A DNA stretch of 64,000 nt from Pseudoduganella lurida. GTDB lineage: Bacteria > Pseudomonadota > Gammaproteobacteria > Burkholderiales > Burkholderiaceae_D. The notes below the pieces were generated by a model, which did no database searches, had not been told where the DNA came from, and saw only the letters and a program-made list of their open reading frames with translations. Shown here piece after piece: positions 1 through 8,622 of this stretch; within the stretch, counting starts at the first letter, position 1; every line of letters begins with the position of its first letter. The position numbers and the translations under genes were made by a program. The DNA lies in NCBI RefSeq assembly GCF_007830455.1, contig NZ_VLLB01000005.1:186001-250000 (forward strand), read 5' to 3'.

Positions 1-3000
1 GGCCGCGCCGAGGTGCGCGTGGAATGGCTGGAAGCCCTGAAGGACCGGACCTTCGACGTGATGCCGGGCGAGAGCGGCGCCAACGGCCTGATCGTGCTGT
101 CCGGCGCGCAGTTCGGCGACATCGGCTGCGCCATCGACAACGGCAACCTGGAACTGGCCGAGAAGCACGCGCGCAAATGGGCGGCGCTGTTCCCCGGCCA
201 TTTCTACATCGAGATCCAGCGCGCCGGCCAGCCGAACCAGGAAGCCCAGGTGCGCCAGTCGGTGGCGCTGGCGGCCAGGCTGCGCCTGCCCGTGGTGGCG
301 ACGCACCCGGTGCAGTTCATGTCCGAGAAGGAGTTCATCGCGCACGAGGCGCGCATCTGCATCGCCGAAGGCGAGATGATCGCCAATAACAAGCGCCAGA
401 AGCGCTTCAACGAGCAGATGCGCTTCATGACGCAGGAAGAGATGGCGATCCTGTTCGAGGACCTGCCGAACGCGCTGGAAAACTCGGTGGAGATCGCCAA
501 GCGCTGCAACGTCACGCTCACGCTGGGCAAGCCGCAGCTGCCGAACTTCCCCACGCCGGGCATGACGATCGACGAGTTCCTGGTCGCCGAAACGAAGAAG
601 GGCCTGGAAGAACGCCTGCTGCAGCTGTTCCCCGATCCGGTGAAGCGCGAGCAGCAGCGGCCCCGCTACGAGGAGCGCCTGGCGTTCGAGAACAACACGA
701 TCATCAACATGAAGTTCCCCGGCTACTTCCTGATCGTGGCGGAGTTCATCCAGTGGGGCAAGAACAATGGCGTGCCGATCGGCCCGGGCCGGGGTTCGGG
801 CGCCGGCTCGCTGGTGGCCTACGCGCTGAAGATCACCGACCTCGACCCGCTCAAGTACAACCTGCTGTTCGAGCGCTTCCTGAACCCGGAACGGGTCTCG
901 ATGCCCGACTTCGACATCGACTTCTGCCAGGAGAAGCGCGAGCTGGTGATCCAGCACGTGAAGGACCTGTACGGCCGCGACGCCGTGTCGCAGATCGCCA
1001 CGTTCGGCACGATGGCGGCCAAGGGCGCGATCCGCGACGTGGGCCGCGTGCTGGACTTCGGCTACAACTTCTGCGACGGCATCTCCAAGCTGATCCCGTT
1101 CAAGCCGGGCAAGCCTGTCTCCATCGCCGAGGCGATCGAGGAGGAGCCGCAGCTGAAGGAGCGTCTCGAGAACGAGGAGGAAGTCAAGCAGCTGCTGGAC
1201 CTGGCGCAGCAGGTGGAGGGCATCACGCGCGGCATCGGCATGCACGCCGGCGGCGTGCTGATCGCGCCGGGCAAGCTGACCGACTTCTGCCCGCTGTACA
1301 CGCAGTCCGGCGACACCGGCGTCGTGTCGCAGTACGACAAGGACGACGTGGAGGCCGTGGGCCTGGTGAAGTTCGACTTCCTGGGCCTGACCACGCTGAC
1401 GATCCTGGACCGCGCGGTGAACTACATCCGCGAGCTGGACCCGGCCGACAAGGACTTCAACCTGGAGTCGCTGCCGCTGGACGACCGCGGTTCCTACGAC
1501 CTGCTGACCAAGGCCAAGACGGTGGCCGTGTTCCAGCTGGAGTCGCGCGGCATGCAGGGCATGCTGAAGGATGCGCGGCCCGACCGCTTCGAGGACATCA
1601 TCGCGCTCGTCGCGCTGTACCGTCCGGGCCCGATGGACCTGATTCCCGACTTCTGCAAGCGCAAGCACGGCGAGAAGTTCGACTATCCGGATCCGCGCAC
1701 CGAGGGCATCCTGTCCGAGACCTACGGCATCATGGTCTACCAGGAGCAGGTGATGCAGATGGCGCAGATCATCGGCGGCTACTCGCTGGGCGGCGCCGAC
1801 ATGCTGCGCCGCGCGATGGGCAAGAAGAAGGCCGAGGAGATGGCCGAGCACCGCGAGATCTTCCGCAAGGGCGCGGGCGAGCGGGGGCTCACCACCGAGA
1901 AGGCCGACGAGATCTTCGACCTGATGGAGAAGTTCGCGGGCTACGGCTTCAACAAGTCGCACGCCGCCGCCTACGCGCTGCTGTCGTACCACACGGCCTA
2001 CCTGAAGCAGCACCACACGGCCGCGTTCATGGCGGCCAACATGTCGCTGACGATGGACGACACCGAGAAGGTCAAGATTCTCGTCGAGGACTCCATTGAA
2101 GTTTGTGGTTTAACCATCCTGCCGCCGGACATCAACCTGTCCGCCTACCGCTTCCGTCCGGACGGCCAGCCCCGCTCCGTCACCGGCAAGAAGGTGATGG
2201 CGATCCGCTACGGCCTGGGCGGCGTGAAGGGCGCCGGCCAGAACGCCATCGAGGCGATCATCGCGGCGCGCGAGGCCGATGGTCCGTTCACCAGCCTGTT
2301 CGACTTCTGCAAGCGCGTGGACAAGCGCCAGATCAACCGCCGCACCATCGAGGCGCTGATCCGTTCGGGGGCGTTCGACTGCTTCAAGGTCGATCGCGCT
2401 GTGCTGTTCGCCTCCGTCGGCTTCGCCATGGAGTGCGCCGAGCAGGAACTGAAGGCCGCCAACCAGGTCAGCCTGTTCGGTGGCGACGACAGCGACCTGG
2501 TGGCGCCGCCCGAGTACGTGCAGGCCACGCCGTGGACCGACCGCTACAAGCTGAAGGAAGAGAAGATCGCGCTCGGCTTCTACCTGTCCGGCCACATGTT
2601 CGACGGTTATGCGGCCGAGGCGCGCCGCTTCGCGCGCACCAAGCTCGCCGAACTGGAGCCGTCGCGCGAGCCGCGCATGATGTGCGGCGTGATCACCGGC
2701 ATCCGCACGCAGCTCACGCAGCGGGGCAAGATCCTGATCGTCTCGCTGGACGACAAGAGCGCCGTGGTCGAGGTCACCGTCTACAACGAAGTCTACGAGG
2801 CGAACAAGAAGGCCTTCACGGAGGACGAGTTCCTGGCCGTGACGGGCAAGGTGTCGGAAGACCGCTTCACGGGCGGCCTGCGCATCTCGGCCGAGAAGGT
2901 ATACGACATCGTCTCCGCGCGGCTGCAGTTCGGCCGCCAGATGGGCTGGGTGCTGCCGAACGCCGTGCCGCCGGCGAAGCTGCAGGAAGTGCTGACCCCG

Positions 3001-3162
3001 CACCGCGACGACTACGGCCTGCCGGTGCAGATGCGCATCCGCCCGCAAGGCATCGACTGCACGCTGCAGCTGGGCGACGACTGGCGCGTTGCCCCGTCCG
3101 ACGAGCTCACGCTGGCGCTGGAGCGGGTGCTGGGCGCGCAGGAAGTGGCGGTCGAGTACTAA
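1..3162 (+). CDS. dnaE: DNA polymerase III alpha subunit, 5' part cut by window edge
   Basis: Catalytic subunit of the replicative polymerase. The frame is open from base 1 with no start in the window, so the N-terminal part of the PHP domain is missing; about 1053 residues are present. The text reads as typical DnaE: a PHP remainder (VVATHPVQFM), then the Pol3-type catalytic core with GPGRGSGAGS at about 253-262 and the metal-binding acidic pair in MPDFDIDF near residue 298. A later stretch around VFQLESRGMQGM probably holds the third catalytic acid. A helix-hairpin-helix region follows (KRQINRRTIEALIRSGAFD), then an OB fold near residue 890-960. The stop is followed at once by a dispersed inverted repeat. 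Identification is from motif and full-length similarity to the family; I see no frameshift. Confidence 0.98.
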   Translation, partial: GRAEVRVEWLEALKDRTFDVMPGESGANGLIVLSGAQFGDIGCAIDNGNLELAEKHARKWAALFPGHFYIEIQRAGQPNQEAQVRQSVALAARLRLPVVATHPVQFMSEKEFIAHEARICIAEGEMIANNKRQKRFNEQMRFMTQEEMAILFEDLPNALENSVEIAKRCNVTLTLGKPQLPNFPTPGMTIDEFLVAETKKGLEERLLQLFPDPVKREQQRPRYEERLAFENNTIINMKFPGYFLIVAEFIQWGKNNGVPIGPGRGSGAGSLVAYALKITDLDPLKYNLLFERFLNPERVSMPDFDIDFCQEKRELVIQHVKDLYGRDAVSQIATFGTMAAKGAIRDVGRVLDFGYNFCDGISKLIPFKPGKPVSIAEAIEEEPQLKERLENEEEVKQLLDLAQQVEGITRGIGMHAGGVLIAPGKLTDFCPLYTQSGDTGVVSQYDKDDVEAVGLVKFDFLGLTTLTILDRAVNYIRELDPADKDFNLESLPLDDRGSYDLLTKAKTVAVFQLESRGMQGMLKDARPDRFEDIIALVALYRPGPMDLIPDFCKRKHGEKFDYPDPRTEGILSETYGIMVYQEQVMQMAQIIGGYSLGGADMLRRAMGKKKAEEMAEHREIFRKGAGERGLTTEKADEIFDLMEKFAGYGFNKSHAAAYALLSYHTAYLKQHHTAAFMAANMSLTMDDTEKVKILVEDSIEVCGLTILPPDINLSAYRFRPDGQPRSVTGKKVMAIRYGLGGVKGAGQNAIEAIIAAREADGPFTSLFDFCKRVDKRQINRRTIEALIRSGAFDCFKVDRAVLFASVGFAMECAEQELKAANQVSLFGGDDSDLVAPPEYVQATPWTDRYKLKEEKIALGFYLSGHMFDGYAAEARRFARTKLAELEPSREPRMMCGVITGIRTQLTQRGKILIVSLDDKSAVVEVTVYNEVYEANKKAFTEDEFLAVTGKVSEDRFTGGLRISAEKVYDIVSARLQFGRQMGWVLPNAVPPAKLQEVLTPHRDDYGLPVQMRIRPQGIDCTLQLGDDWRVAPSDELTLALERVLGAQEVAVEY

Positions 3163-3170
3163 ATTTCCAA

Positions 3171-3195
3171 AAAAATAGGGACAGACCCCATTTTT
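3171..3195. repeat. 25-bp dispersed repeat, left copy of an inverted pair
   Basis: The core AATAGGGACAGACCCCATT lies 8 bases after the dnaE stop. Its exact reverse complement is at 3802-3826, so the two copies enclose the gene at 3262-3762. It belongs to the GGGGTCTGTCCC type of intergenic repeat that appears several times in this window. Function unknown; REP/MITE-like by position and symmetry. Confidence 0.85.
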
Positions 3196-3261
3196 CTGGC
3201 AACTTTGCAGGTAAGCTGAACGCCGGTCCGCCCACGCGGTGCACAACTTTCGGCTCCTTCC

Positions 3262-3762
3262 ATGCATTCAAATCTTCTCGTTTCAGGCGGTATCGGTCTG
3301 TTGATCGCGTGGCGCCTGTTCGCCCGCATCCGGCGCAACTTTGGGCGGCAGACGCTGTCCGTCGCGCGCCAGCGTTTTTCGCTGTTCTTCATGCCGCTGC
3401 TGGCGCTGGGGATGGGCTGCGGCGCCGTGGCGCAGGGCGCCGTGCCGTACGGCCTGGTGCCCGGCATCGCGGCCGGCCTGGCGCTCGGCTGGTATGCGCT
3501 GGCGAAGATGCAGCTGCATGCGCCGGCACCGGGCGGCGCCTTCTGCTACACCCCCAATCCCTACATCGGCACGGCATTGACCCTGGCGCTGGTGGGCCGC
3601 ATGGCCTACCGCTTCGGCCCGATGCTGCTGGGTGGCGAGGCGCCCACCGGCACGTCGCAGCTGACCTTCACCACGCTGGCGATGGTGGGCATGCTGCTGG
3701 CCTATTACTGGACGGTGGCGTTCGGGCTGCTGCGCTGGCGGCGCCAGGTGCTGGCTGGCTAA
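3262..3762 (+). CDS. CcdC/DUF1453-like membrane protein
   Basis: A 166-residue inner-membrane protein with about four hydrophobic segments (near 3-16, 42-62, 66-82, 105-125 and 132-152, some short). Arg-rich loops (RIRRNFGRQTLSVARQR) suggest a cytoplasmic N-terminal loop. The pattern of a GRQ-type loop, then paired helices, then YTPNPYIGTAL matches my memory of the CcdC/DUF1453 family, whose role is unknown; this is family-level inference. The ATG at 3262 has only a weak ribosome site. The gene is alone, framed by an inverted pair of 25-bp repeats, between dnaE and a glycosyltransferase on the other strand. Confidence 0.75.
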   Translation: MHSNLLVSGGIGLLIAWRLFARIRRNFGRQTLSVARQRFSLFFMPLLALGMGCGAVAQGAVPYGLVPGIAAGLALGWYALAKMQLHAPAPGGAFCYTPNPYIGTALTLALVGRMAYRFGPMLLGGEAPTGTSQLTFTTLAMVGMLLAYYWTVAFGLLRWRRQVLAG

Positions 3763-3801
3763 GCGTCGCCGCCGATTTCATTGCTGCGATTTCGTTGCTT
3801 T

Positions 3802-3826
3802 AAAAATGGGGTCTGTCCCTATTTTT
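3802..3826. repeat. 25-bp dispersed repeat, right copy of the inverted pair
   Basis: Exact reverse complement of 3171-3195 (core AATGGGGTCTGTCCCTATT). With the left copy it brackets the CcdC-like gene; the two could pair in a single transcript as a 25-bp stem. Confidence 0.85.
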
Positions 3827-3853
3827 GAACGCGGGATTTATTGCCGGTAAACA

Positions 3854-3872
3854 GGGGTCTGGCCCTATTTTT
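3854..3872. repeat. Third, imperfect copy of the dispersed repeat
   Basis: GGGGTCTGGCCCTATTTTT differs from the 3802 copy by one base in its core. It runs into the 3' end of the following minus-strand glycosyltransferase and supplies that gene's TAG stop (3865-3867), so the insertion may have trimmed or replaced the original C-terminus. Confidence 0.7.
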
Positions 3873-4896
3873 GGCTGCGGATCGCGGCAACCAGGTTGCG
3901 CACGAAGGCCTTCATGCAGAAGCGCTCGTCGAATGCCGCCATCGCGCGGTCGGCCATCTGCGCCGTGTACGCGGGATCGTCGAGCAGGCGCACGATCGCG
4001 GCGCGCATGGCGGTCGCGTCGCCCTGCGGCACCAGCAGCGCTTCCACGCCGTCCGTCGCGTAGTCCGCCACCGTGAGGGTGTGCGTGATGACGGCCGCCT
4101 TGTGGAACGCCATCGCCTGCAGGAGCACCATCTGGCCGGCCGAGATGTCCGCCACGCCCAGCGGCACCACCACGAAGCGGGCGTTCTTCAGCTGCTCGAC
4201 ATAGTCGCCGTCATAGCACTGGCGCAGCACCGTCACGTTGGCCGGCACATGCAGGCCGGCCAGCGGCGCATCGCTGTCGCACACCACGTGCAGCGCCACC
4301 GGCAGGCCGTCCACCGCCGCGAACAGCGTGCCGTAGTCGCGCCCGGAGCGGCCCGCCGTCAGGATGTACGGCTCCGCGGCAGGGGCGGGCGCTTCCTCGC
4401 GGCCGTGGATGTGCGTGCCGTGCGGGATGTAGAACACTTCCGTGCGGCCGTTGGCGAACAGCGCCCGGTAACGCTCGCGCTCCGTGGACGAGTGGCAGAT
4501 CAGCTTGTCCACGAAGGCCATCACGCAGCGGAAATAGGCCAGCCGCAGCCGGTTGGCCAGCGGCGTGGTGCGCGGCGTGAGGATGAACCCCAGCAGCACG
4601 ATCTGCGTGCGCCGCGAGAACAGGGCGCGCAGGGGCGCGAAGATCAGCACTTCGATGTCCGAGCCCAGCACCACCGCCTCGGGCCGGGTACGGCTGGTGA
4701 CCAGGGAACGGATGCCCGCACGCAGCGCGAACCAGGCCAGCTTCGGCCAGCCGACGAACAGCAGTTTCAGGCGGGAGCGGTAGCGGAAGCGCACGTCGTC
4801 CGCGAACAGCCGGTAGTCGACGCCGAGTTCCTGCAGCCCGAGGGCAAACGGGGAGCGCGTGCCGTCCTTCGTGTAGGTGGGGAAGAAGTGGATCAC
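3865..4896 (-). CDS. Glycosyltransferase, group 1 (GT4-like)
   Basis: A 343-residue GT-B-type sugar transferase, probably for LPS or surface glycan. I choose the GTG at 4896 (GVIHFFPTYTKDG) because GGGAG lies 7 bases upstream and the frame upstream of it does not look like protein; a longer open frame reaches 5007. The C-terminal half has the nucleotide-sugar domain features: a start strand (EPYILTAGRSGRDYGTLFAAV), then VVVPLGVADISAGQMVLLQAMAFHKAAVIT, the usual donor-binding region that ends in a short helix and a glycine-poor loop, then GVEALLVPQGDATAMRAAI. The strict E(x7)E pair is not clear, so the acceptor and linkage cannot be told. Its stop lies inside a dispersed repeat. Confidence 0.8.
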   Translation of the reverse strand: MIHFFPTYTKDGTRSPFALGLQELGVDYRLFADDVRFRYRSRLKLLFVGWPKLAWFALRAGIRSLVTSRTRPEAVVLGSDIEVLIFAPLRALFSRRTQIVLLGFILTPRTTPLANRLRLAYFRCVMAFVDKLICHSSTERERYRALFANGRTEVFYIPHGTHIHGREEAPAPAAEPYILTAGRSGRDYGTLFAAVDGLPVALHVVCDSDAPLAGLHVPANVTVLRQCYDGDYVEQLKNARFVVVPLGVADISAGQMVLLQAMAFHKAAVITHTLTVADYATDGVEALLVPQGDATAMRAAIVRLLDDPAYTAQMADRAMAAFDERFCMKAFVRNLVAAIRSQK

Positions 4897-5076
4897 GCCA
4901 GGCTCCCGGTCGGGGTGGGATGATCGATTATACAAGCTGGTGCGGCCGTAAAATCGGCCCGGTCTTTCGCGATGCGCAAATGTGGCGAAGCCGCCGCGCA
5001 GGTCCAAAACCCGGGCGGCGGCTTCGCAAGAAACCGGGTCCGGCAGCGCGCCGGACCTTACATATCCTTACATGTT

Positions 5077-5307
5077 TTACATGTCTTTCAGGCTCGTGAT
5101 CGCATAACCCTTCAGGCTGATCTGCTGTGCAGCGCCTTCGATATGGAATTCGGGCAGGGCATCGGCATCGTCGGCGACTTCCAGCGACTTCTGCTGGGGT
5201 TCCCAGTCGGTGTTGATGGCTTCCTGCGGAATGGGCTTCCCTTCGGGGACAGCCAGATAGGAAAAGATGCCGTCGTGTTCGGGTCGTCGGTAAATATCCA
5301 GGCGCAT
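5077..5307 (-). CDS. Small conserved protein, DUF6139-like
   Basis: A 76-residue soluble protein starting MRLDIYRRPEHDGIFSYL. The start is secured by CGGAGG 7-11 bases upstream. The sequence is a charged beta-rich fold with no signal peptide or membrane segment. I recall short Burkholderiales proteins opening with MRVDIYRRPE...SYLAVPEGKPIP, classed as DUF6139; this is memory, not a search. No function is known. It lies between two glycosyltransferases on the same strand, but the 122-base gap upstream and own ribosome site suggest separate control. Confidence 0.75.
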   Translation of the reverse strand: MRLDIYRRPEHDGIFSYLAVPEGKPIPQEAINTDWEPQQKSLEVADDADALPEFHIEGAAQQISLKGYAITSLKDM

Positions 5308-5429
5308 CGCGTTTCCTCCGTTTTGATAGACAAGTCGCCAGCTTGGCAGCACCGGCCCGCGAGCTCCGTACGGTACCGCACATGCGCGGGGCTTAGCCGA
5401 TTGTACGCCGCCCGTTTTGCGGAGCGGAC

Positions 5430-6260
5430 CTAGGCGACGGCGGCCAGTTCGCGCAGTCCGGCGCTGGCCTGGGTGGTGCCGTCCACGGCGCGCTGCAGCA
5501 CCACCTTGCGGTTGCTGGTGGCCTGGTCGCGCAGGTTCTGCTGGTGCCACAGGTGGTAGACCTCGGTGGCGAAGGCGCCGTCCTTGCGCAGCACGCCGGC
5601 ATTGAACAGGCGCACCACCAGATCGGAATCCTCGTGGCCCCAGCCGGTAAAGCTTTCGTCGAAGCCGTTCACCTTCTCCAGGTCGCTGCGCCAGACGGCC
5701 AGGTTGCAGCTCTTGATGCGCCGCCAGCTGAACTTGCGGCGCACGCGGCCCACGTCCGGCAGCACCAGCACCGTCTGCAGGAACTTGTTGAAATGGCCCG
5801 CCAGGCGCAGCCGCAGGCGGGTGAGGGCGCCCAGCGCCTGCAGGTTCAGGTGGCGCGTCAGCACCGCCTGCGTGTATTCCTCGGAGAGCAGCACCCGGCT
5901 GCCGGAGACCAGGAAGCCGGGCCGGGCCAGCCGCCGGTGCTGCGAGACGAAGTTCCTGGCCGGCACGCAGTCGCCGTCGAGGAACACGATGTAGTCGCCG
6001 CTGGAGGCCAGCGTGCCCAGGTTGCGCACGCGCGCCGCGCGGAAGCCGGCATCCTGCTGCCAGACATGCCGCAGGGGCACGGGGGAGCGCGCCTGCAGGG
6101 CCGCCACGCATTCCCTCGTGTTGTTCGCGGAGCCGTCATCAGCGATAATGATTTCGAAATGGTCATCATCCTGCGTGAAGCAGCCCTCCAGCACCGCGGC
6201 GAGCGCATCCGGGCGGTTGTAGGTGGTGATGATGACCGAGATTGTCGCCGCTTGTTGCAT
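5430..6260 (-). CDS. Glycosyltransferase family 2
   Basis: A 276-residue GT-A fold transferase. The N-terminus has the family 2 signature ISVIITTYNRPDALAAVLEG, the nucleotide-binding IIIADDGS, and the metal-binding acidic motif FLDGDCVP near residue 93. A C-terminal galactosyltransferase-like segment (FDESFTGWGHEDSDLVVRLF, about 200-219) holds the ED pair expected to act as base. No membrane helix, so it works on the cytoplasmic face. Divergent from the O-antigen ligase gene 68 bases away, which points to a shared surface-polysaccharide role. The sugar and acceptor cannot be predicted. Confidence 0.9.
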   Translation of the reverse strand: MQQAATISVIITTYNRPDALAAVLEGCFTQDDDHFEIIIADDGSANNTRECVAALQARSPVPLRHVWQQDAGFRAARVRNLGTLASSGDYIVFLDGDCVPARNFVSQHRRLARPGFLVSGSRVLLSEEYTQAVLTRHLNLQALGALTRLRLRLAGHFNKFLQTVLVLPDVGRVRRKFSWRRIKSCNLAVWRSDLEKVNGFDESFTGWGHEDSDLVVRLFNAGVLRKDGAFATEVYHLWHQQNLRDQATSNRKVVLQRAVDGTTQASAGLRELAAVA

Positions 6261-6328
6261 GAAGTCGTGAACCGAAGGAACGTGGAATATGACGAAAGTG
6301 ATGGGGAGCGTCGACCGGCATCGCTCGA

Positions 6329-7582
6329 ATGATTTTGATGAATAATACTTTAACCAAGAATGCCCACGTAAAACTTGTAACCGTCACCTGCCTGGTTTTC
6401 CTCCTGCCTTTCCTGTCCCTGATCGCCGGCGCCGGCGTTGGCCTGTGCAGCTTCGGGTTCCTGCTGGCCGCCATCTGGTGCCGCGAACCGGGCTGGCCGC
6501 GATTCCGGCGCCATGTTAGCGAACTCCGTCCGGTTTTGACAGCTTTTGCCGCCGCCTGCGTCTTCAGCGGCCTGGTGGTGCTGCTGCACGATGGCGTCAG
6601 CCTGCGCGTCTGGGAGAAACCCACCCGCATGCTGCTGGCCTTCACGGCACTGGTGGCGGTGGTGGCCTGCCGCCCCAGCCGCAAGGCGCTGTGGTGGGGC
6701 CTGATCGGCGGCACGGTGGCCGGCGCCTGCGTGGTCGGCTACCAGCGCGTGATCGAAGGCATCGACCGCCCGGGCGGCATGATGAACGCCATCACCTTCG
6801 GCGACATCGTGCTGTGCATGGGCCTGATGTGCCTGGCCGCCGTGCTGGACTTCCGCGGCCGCCAGCGCCTCTGGCCCGCGCTCGGCGTGGTGGCCGGCCT
6901 GGCCGGTTCGCTGGCCACGGGCACGCGCGGCGGCTGGGTGGCCATCGTGTTTGCCGCGCTGCTGTTCCTGAAGTATGGCCATTACCTGCGCGGCGTGTTC
7001 GCCAAGAGCGCCGCCGCGCTGGTGGGCGTGCTGGTGGCCGGCGCCTTCCTGGTACCGCAGACGGGCATGGGCCAGCGCCTCGAGCAGGGCGTGAGCGACG
7101 TGCAGACCTACTTCAATGGCGGCAGTGCCTACACCAACGTGGGCGTGCGGCTGGAGCTGTGGAAGGGCGCCACGCTGCTGATCGCGCAGCACCCGCTGGT
7201 GCCGGTCGGCCCCGTGCAGGTGCACGAGGAACTGGGGGCGCTGGTGAAGGCCGGCACGCTGCAGCCCTTCGTGCTGGAAGCGGAGCATTTCCACAACGAT
7301 GCGCTGCAGGCGCTCGTGTACGGCGGCGTGCTGGGCCTCCTGATCTGGTTCGGCACGCTGCTGATGCCGTTCCTGTTCTTCCTGCGCATGCTGCGCTCGC
7401 ACGAGTCGGCACCGGCCGGCCTGGTGGCCACCGCGCTGGCCGGCATGCTGCTGGTGCTGGGCTACTTCGGCTTCGGCCTGACGGAAGTGATCTTCTATTC
7501 CACCCGCAGCGCGATGTTCTACGCGCTGATGCTGTTCGTGCTCATGGGCCTGTGCCTGAACGCGCGGGAAGAACAAGCATGA
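6329..7582 (+). CDS. O-antigen ligase family protein
   Basis: A 417-residue polytopic inner-membrane protein with about 10-12 hydrophobic helices. It should join undecaprenyl-linked O-polysaccharide to lipid A-core on the periplasmic face. Support: the long periplasmic loop before the C-terminal helices, the WaaL-type motif HFHNDALQALVYGGVLGLL (about 322-340) with the catalytic-type histidine, and an arginine-rich TRGGWVA loop. The start ATG at 6329 or the in-frame ATG at 6338 are both possible. The stop overlaps the next gene start (ATGA at 7579), so it is translationally coupled to the heptosyltransferase, consistent with LPS core assembly. Confidence 0.9.
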   Translation: MILMNNTLTKNAHVKLVTVTCLVFLLPFLSLIAGAGVGLCSFGFLLAAIWCREPGWPRFRRHVSELRPVLTAFAAACVFSGLVVLLHDGVSLRVWEKPTRMLLAFTALVAVVACRPSRKALWWGLIGGTVAGACVVGYQRVIEGIDRPGGMMNAITFGDIVLCMGLMCLAAVLDFRGRQRLWPALGVVAGLAGSLATGTRGGWVAIVFAALLFLKYGHYLRGVFAKSAAALVGVLVAGAFLVPQTGMGQRLEQGVSDVQTYFNGGSAYTNVGVRLELWKGATLLIAQHPLVPVGPVQVHEELGALVKAGTLQPFVLEAEHFHNDALQALVYGGVLGLLIWFGTLLMPFLFFLRMLRSHESAPAGLVATALAGMLLVLGYFGFGLTEVIFYSTRSAMFYALMLFVLMGLCLNAREEQA

Positions 7583-8613
7583 TGGCGGGGCAGCGCATCC
7601 TCGTCATCTCGCCGAACTGGATCGGCGACGCGGTGATGGCGCAGCCGCTGCTGCAGCGCCTGCGCGCCGCGCATCCCGAGGCGCCGATCGACGTGCTGGC
7701 GCCGCCCGCCGTGGCCCCCGTCTGGAAGCAGATGCGCGAAGTGGCCGAAGTGCTGCAGACGCCGTTCCGCCATGGCCCGCTGCAGCTGCGCGAGCGCTGG
7801 CGCTACGCCCGCCTGCTGAAACGGCGCGGCTATGGTGCCGCCTACGTGCTGCCCAATACCCTGAAATATGCGCTGATTCCCTGGCTGGCCGGCATCAGGC
7901 GCCGCGTGGGCTACAAGGGCGAGAGTCGCTATGGCCTGATCAACGTGATGCACCACGACGACGTGCCGCCACGGCCGATGGTGCCGTTCTACGCGGCGCT
8001 GGCCAACGCGCCGGAGGCGCCCTTGCAGCCGGCGCCGCGGCCCGTGCTGCAGGTGACGGCGGAGCAGATTGCCGGCGCCTGCGCGAAGGCCGGCCTGGCG
8101 CTCGAGCGGCCGCTGGTGGTGTTTGCGCCCGGCGCCGAATTCGGCTCGGCCAAGCGCTGGCCGCCCGCCCACTTCGCCGCGCTGGCGCAGGCCATCGTGG
8201 CGCAGCAGCCGGCCGCGCAGGTGGCGCTGCTGGGATCGCCGAAGGACCGCGCGGTGTGCGACGAGGTGCTTGCCGGCGTGGCCGGCAGCGCCGCGGCCGT
8301 GCACAACGTGGCCGGGCAGACCAGCCTGGCCGAGGCGGTGGCGCTGATCGGCCATGCCGCCGCGGTGGTCAGCAACGACTCCGGCCTGCTGCACGTGGCT
8401 TCCAGCCTGAACCGGCCGGTCGTCGCCATCTACGGCCCGACCGATCCGGACCACGCGCCGCCGTTCTCCGACCTGGCGGCGGCCCTGTCGCTGCGGCTGG
8501 ACTGCTCGCCCTGCCGGCAGCGCGAATGCCCGCTGGGCCACCACGACTGCATGCGCAAGCTCGACGCGGCCACCGTGTGGCGCACGCTGCAGCCGATGCT
8601 GGGTGCGGCGTAA
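7579..8613 (+). CDS. waaF: ADP-heptose:LPS heptosyltransferase II
   Basis: A 344-residue GT9 enzyme that adds the second heptose to the LPS inner core at the cytoplasmic membrane face. Motifs: ILVISPNWIGDAVMAQPLL at the N-terminus, FAPGAEFGSAKRWP in the middle, and the donor-site block VVSNDSGLLHVASSLNRPVVAIYGPTDP near 258-285. The C-terminal cysteines (CSPCRQRECPLGHHDC) are the usual RfaF cluster. Two adjacent ATG codons start the frame at 7579 and 7582; the first overlaps the ligase stop. Followed after 9 bases by a diguanylate cyclase. Confidence 0.95.
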   Translation: MMAGQRILVISPNWIGDAVMAQPLLQRLRAAHPEAPIDVLAPPAVAPVWKQMREVAEVLQTPFRHGPLQLRERWRYARLLKRRGYGAAYVLPNTLKYALIPWLAGIRRRVGYKGESRYGLINVMHHDDVPPRPMVPFYAALANAPEAPLQPAPRPVLQVTAEQIAGACAKAGLALERPLVVFAPGAEFGSAKRWPPAHFAALAQAIVAQQPAAQVALLGSPKDRAVCDEVLAGVAGSAAAVHNVAGQTSLAEAVALIGHAAAVVSNDSGLLHVASSLNRPVVAIYGPTDPDHAPPFSDLAAALSLRLDCSPCRQRECPLGHHDCMRKLDAATVWRTLQPMLGAA

Positions 8614-8622
8614 GCGGCTGCC

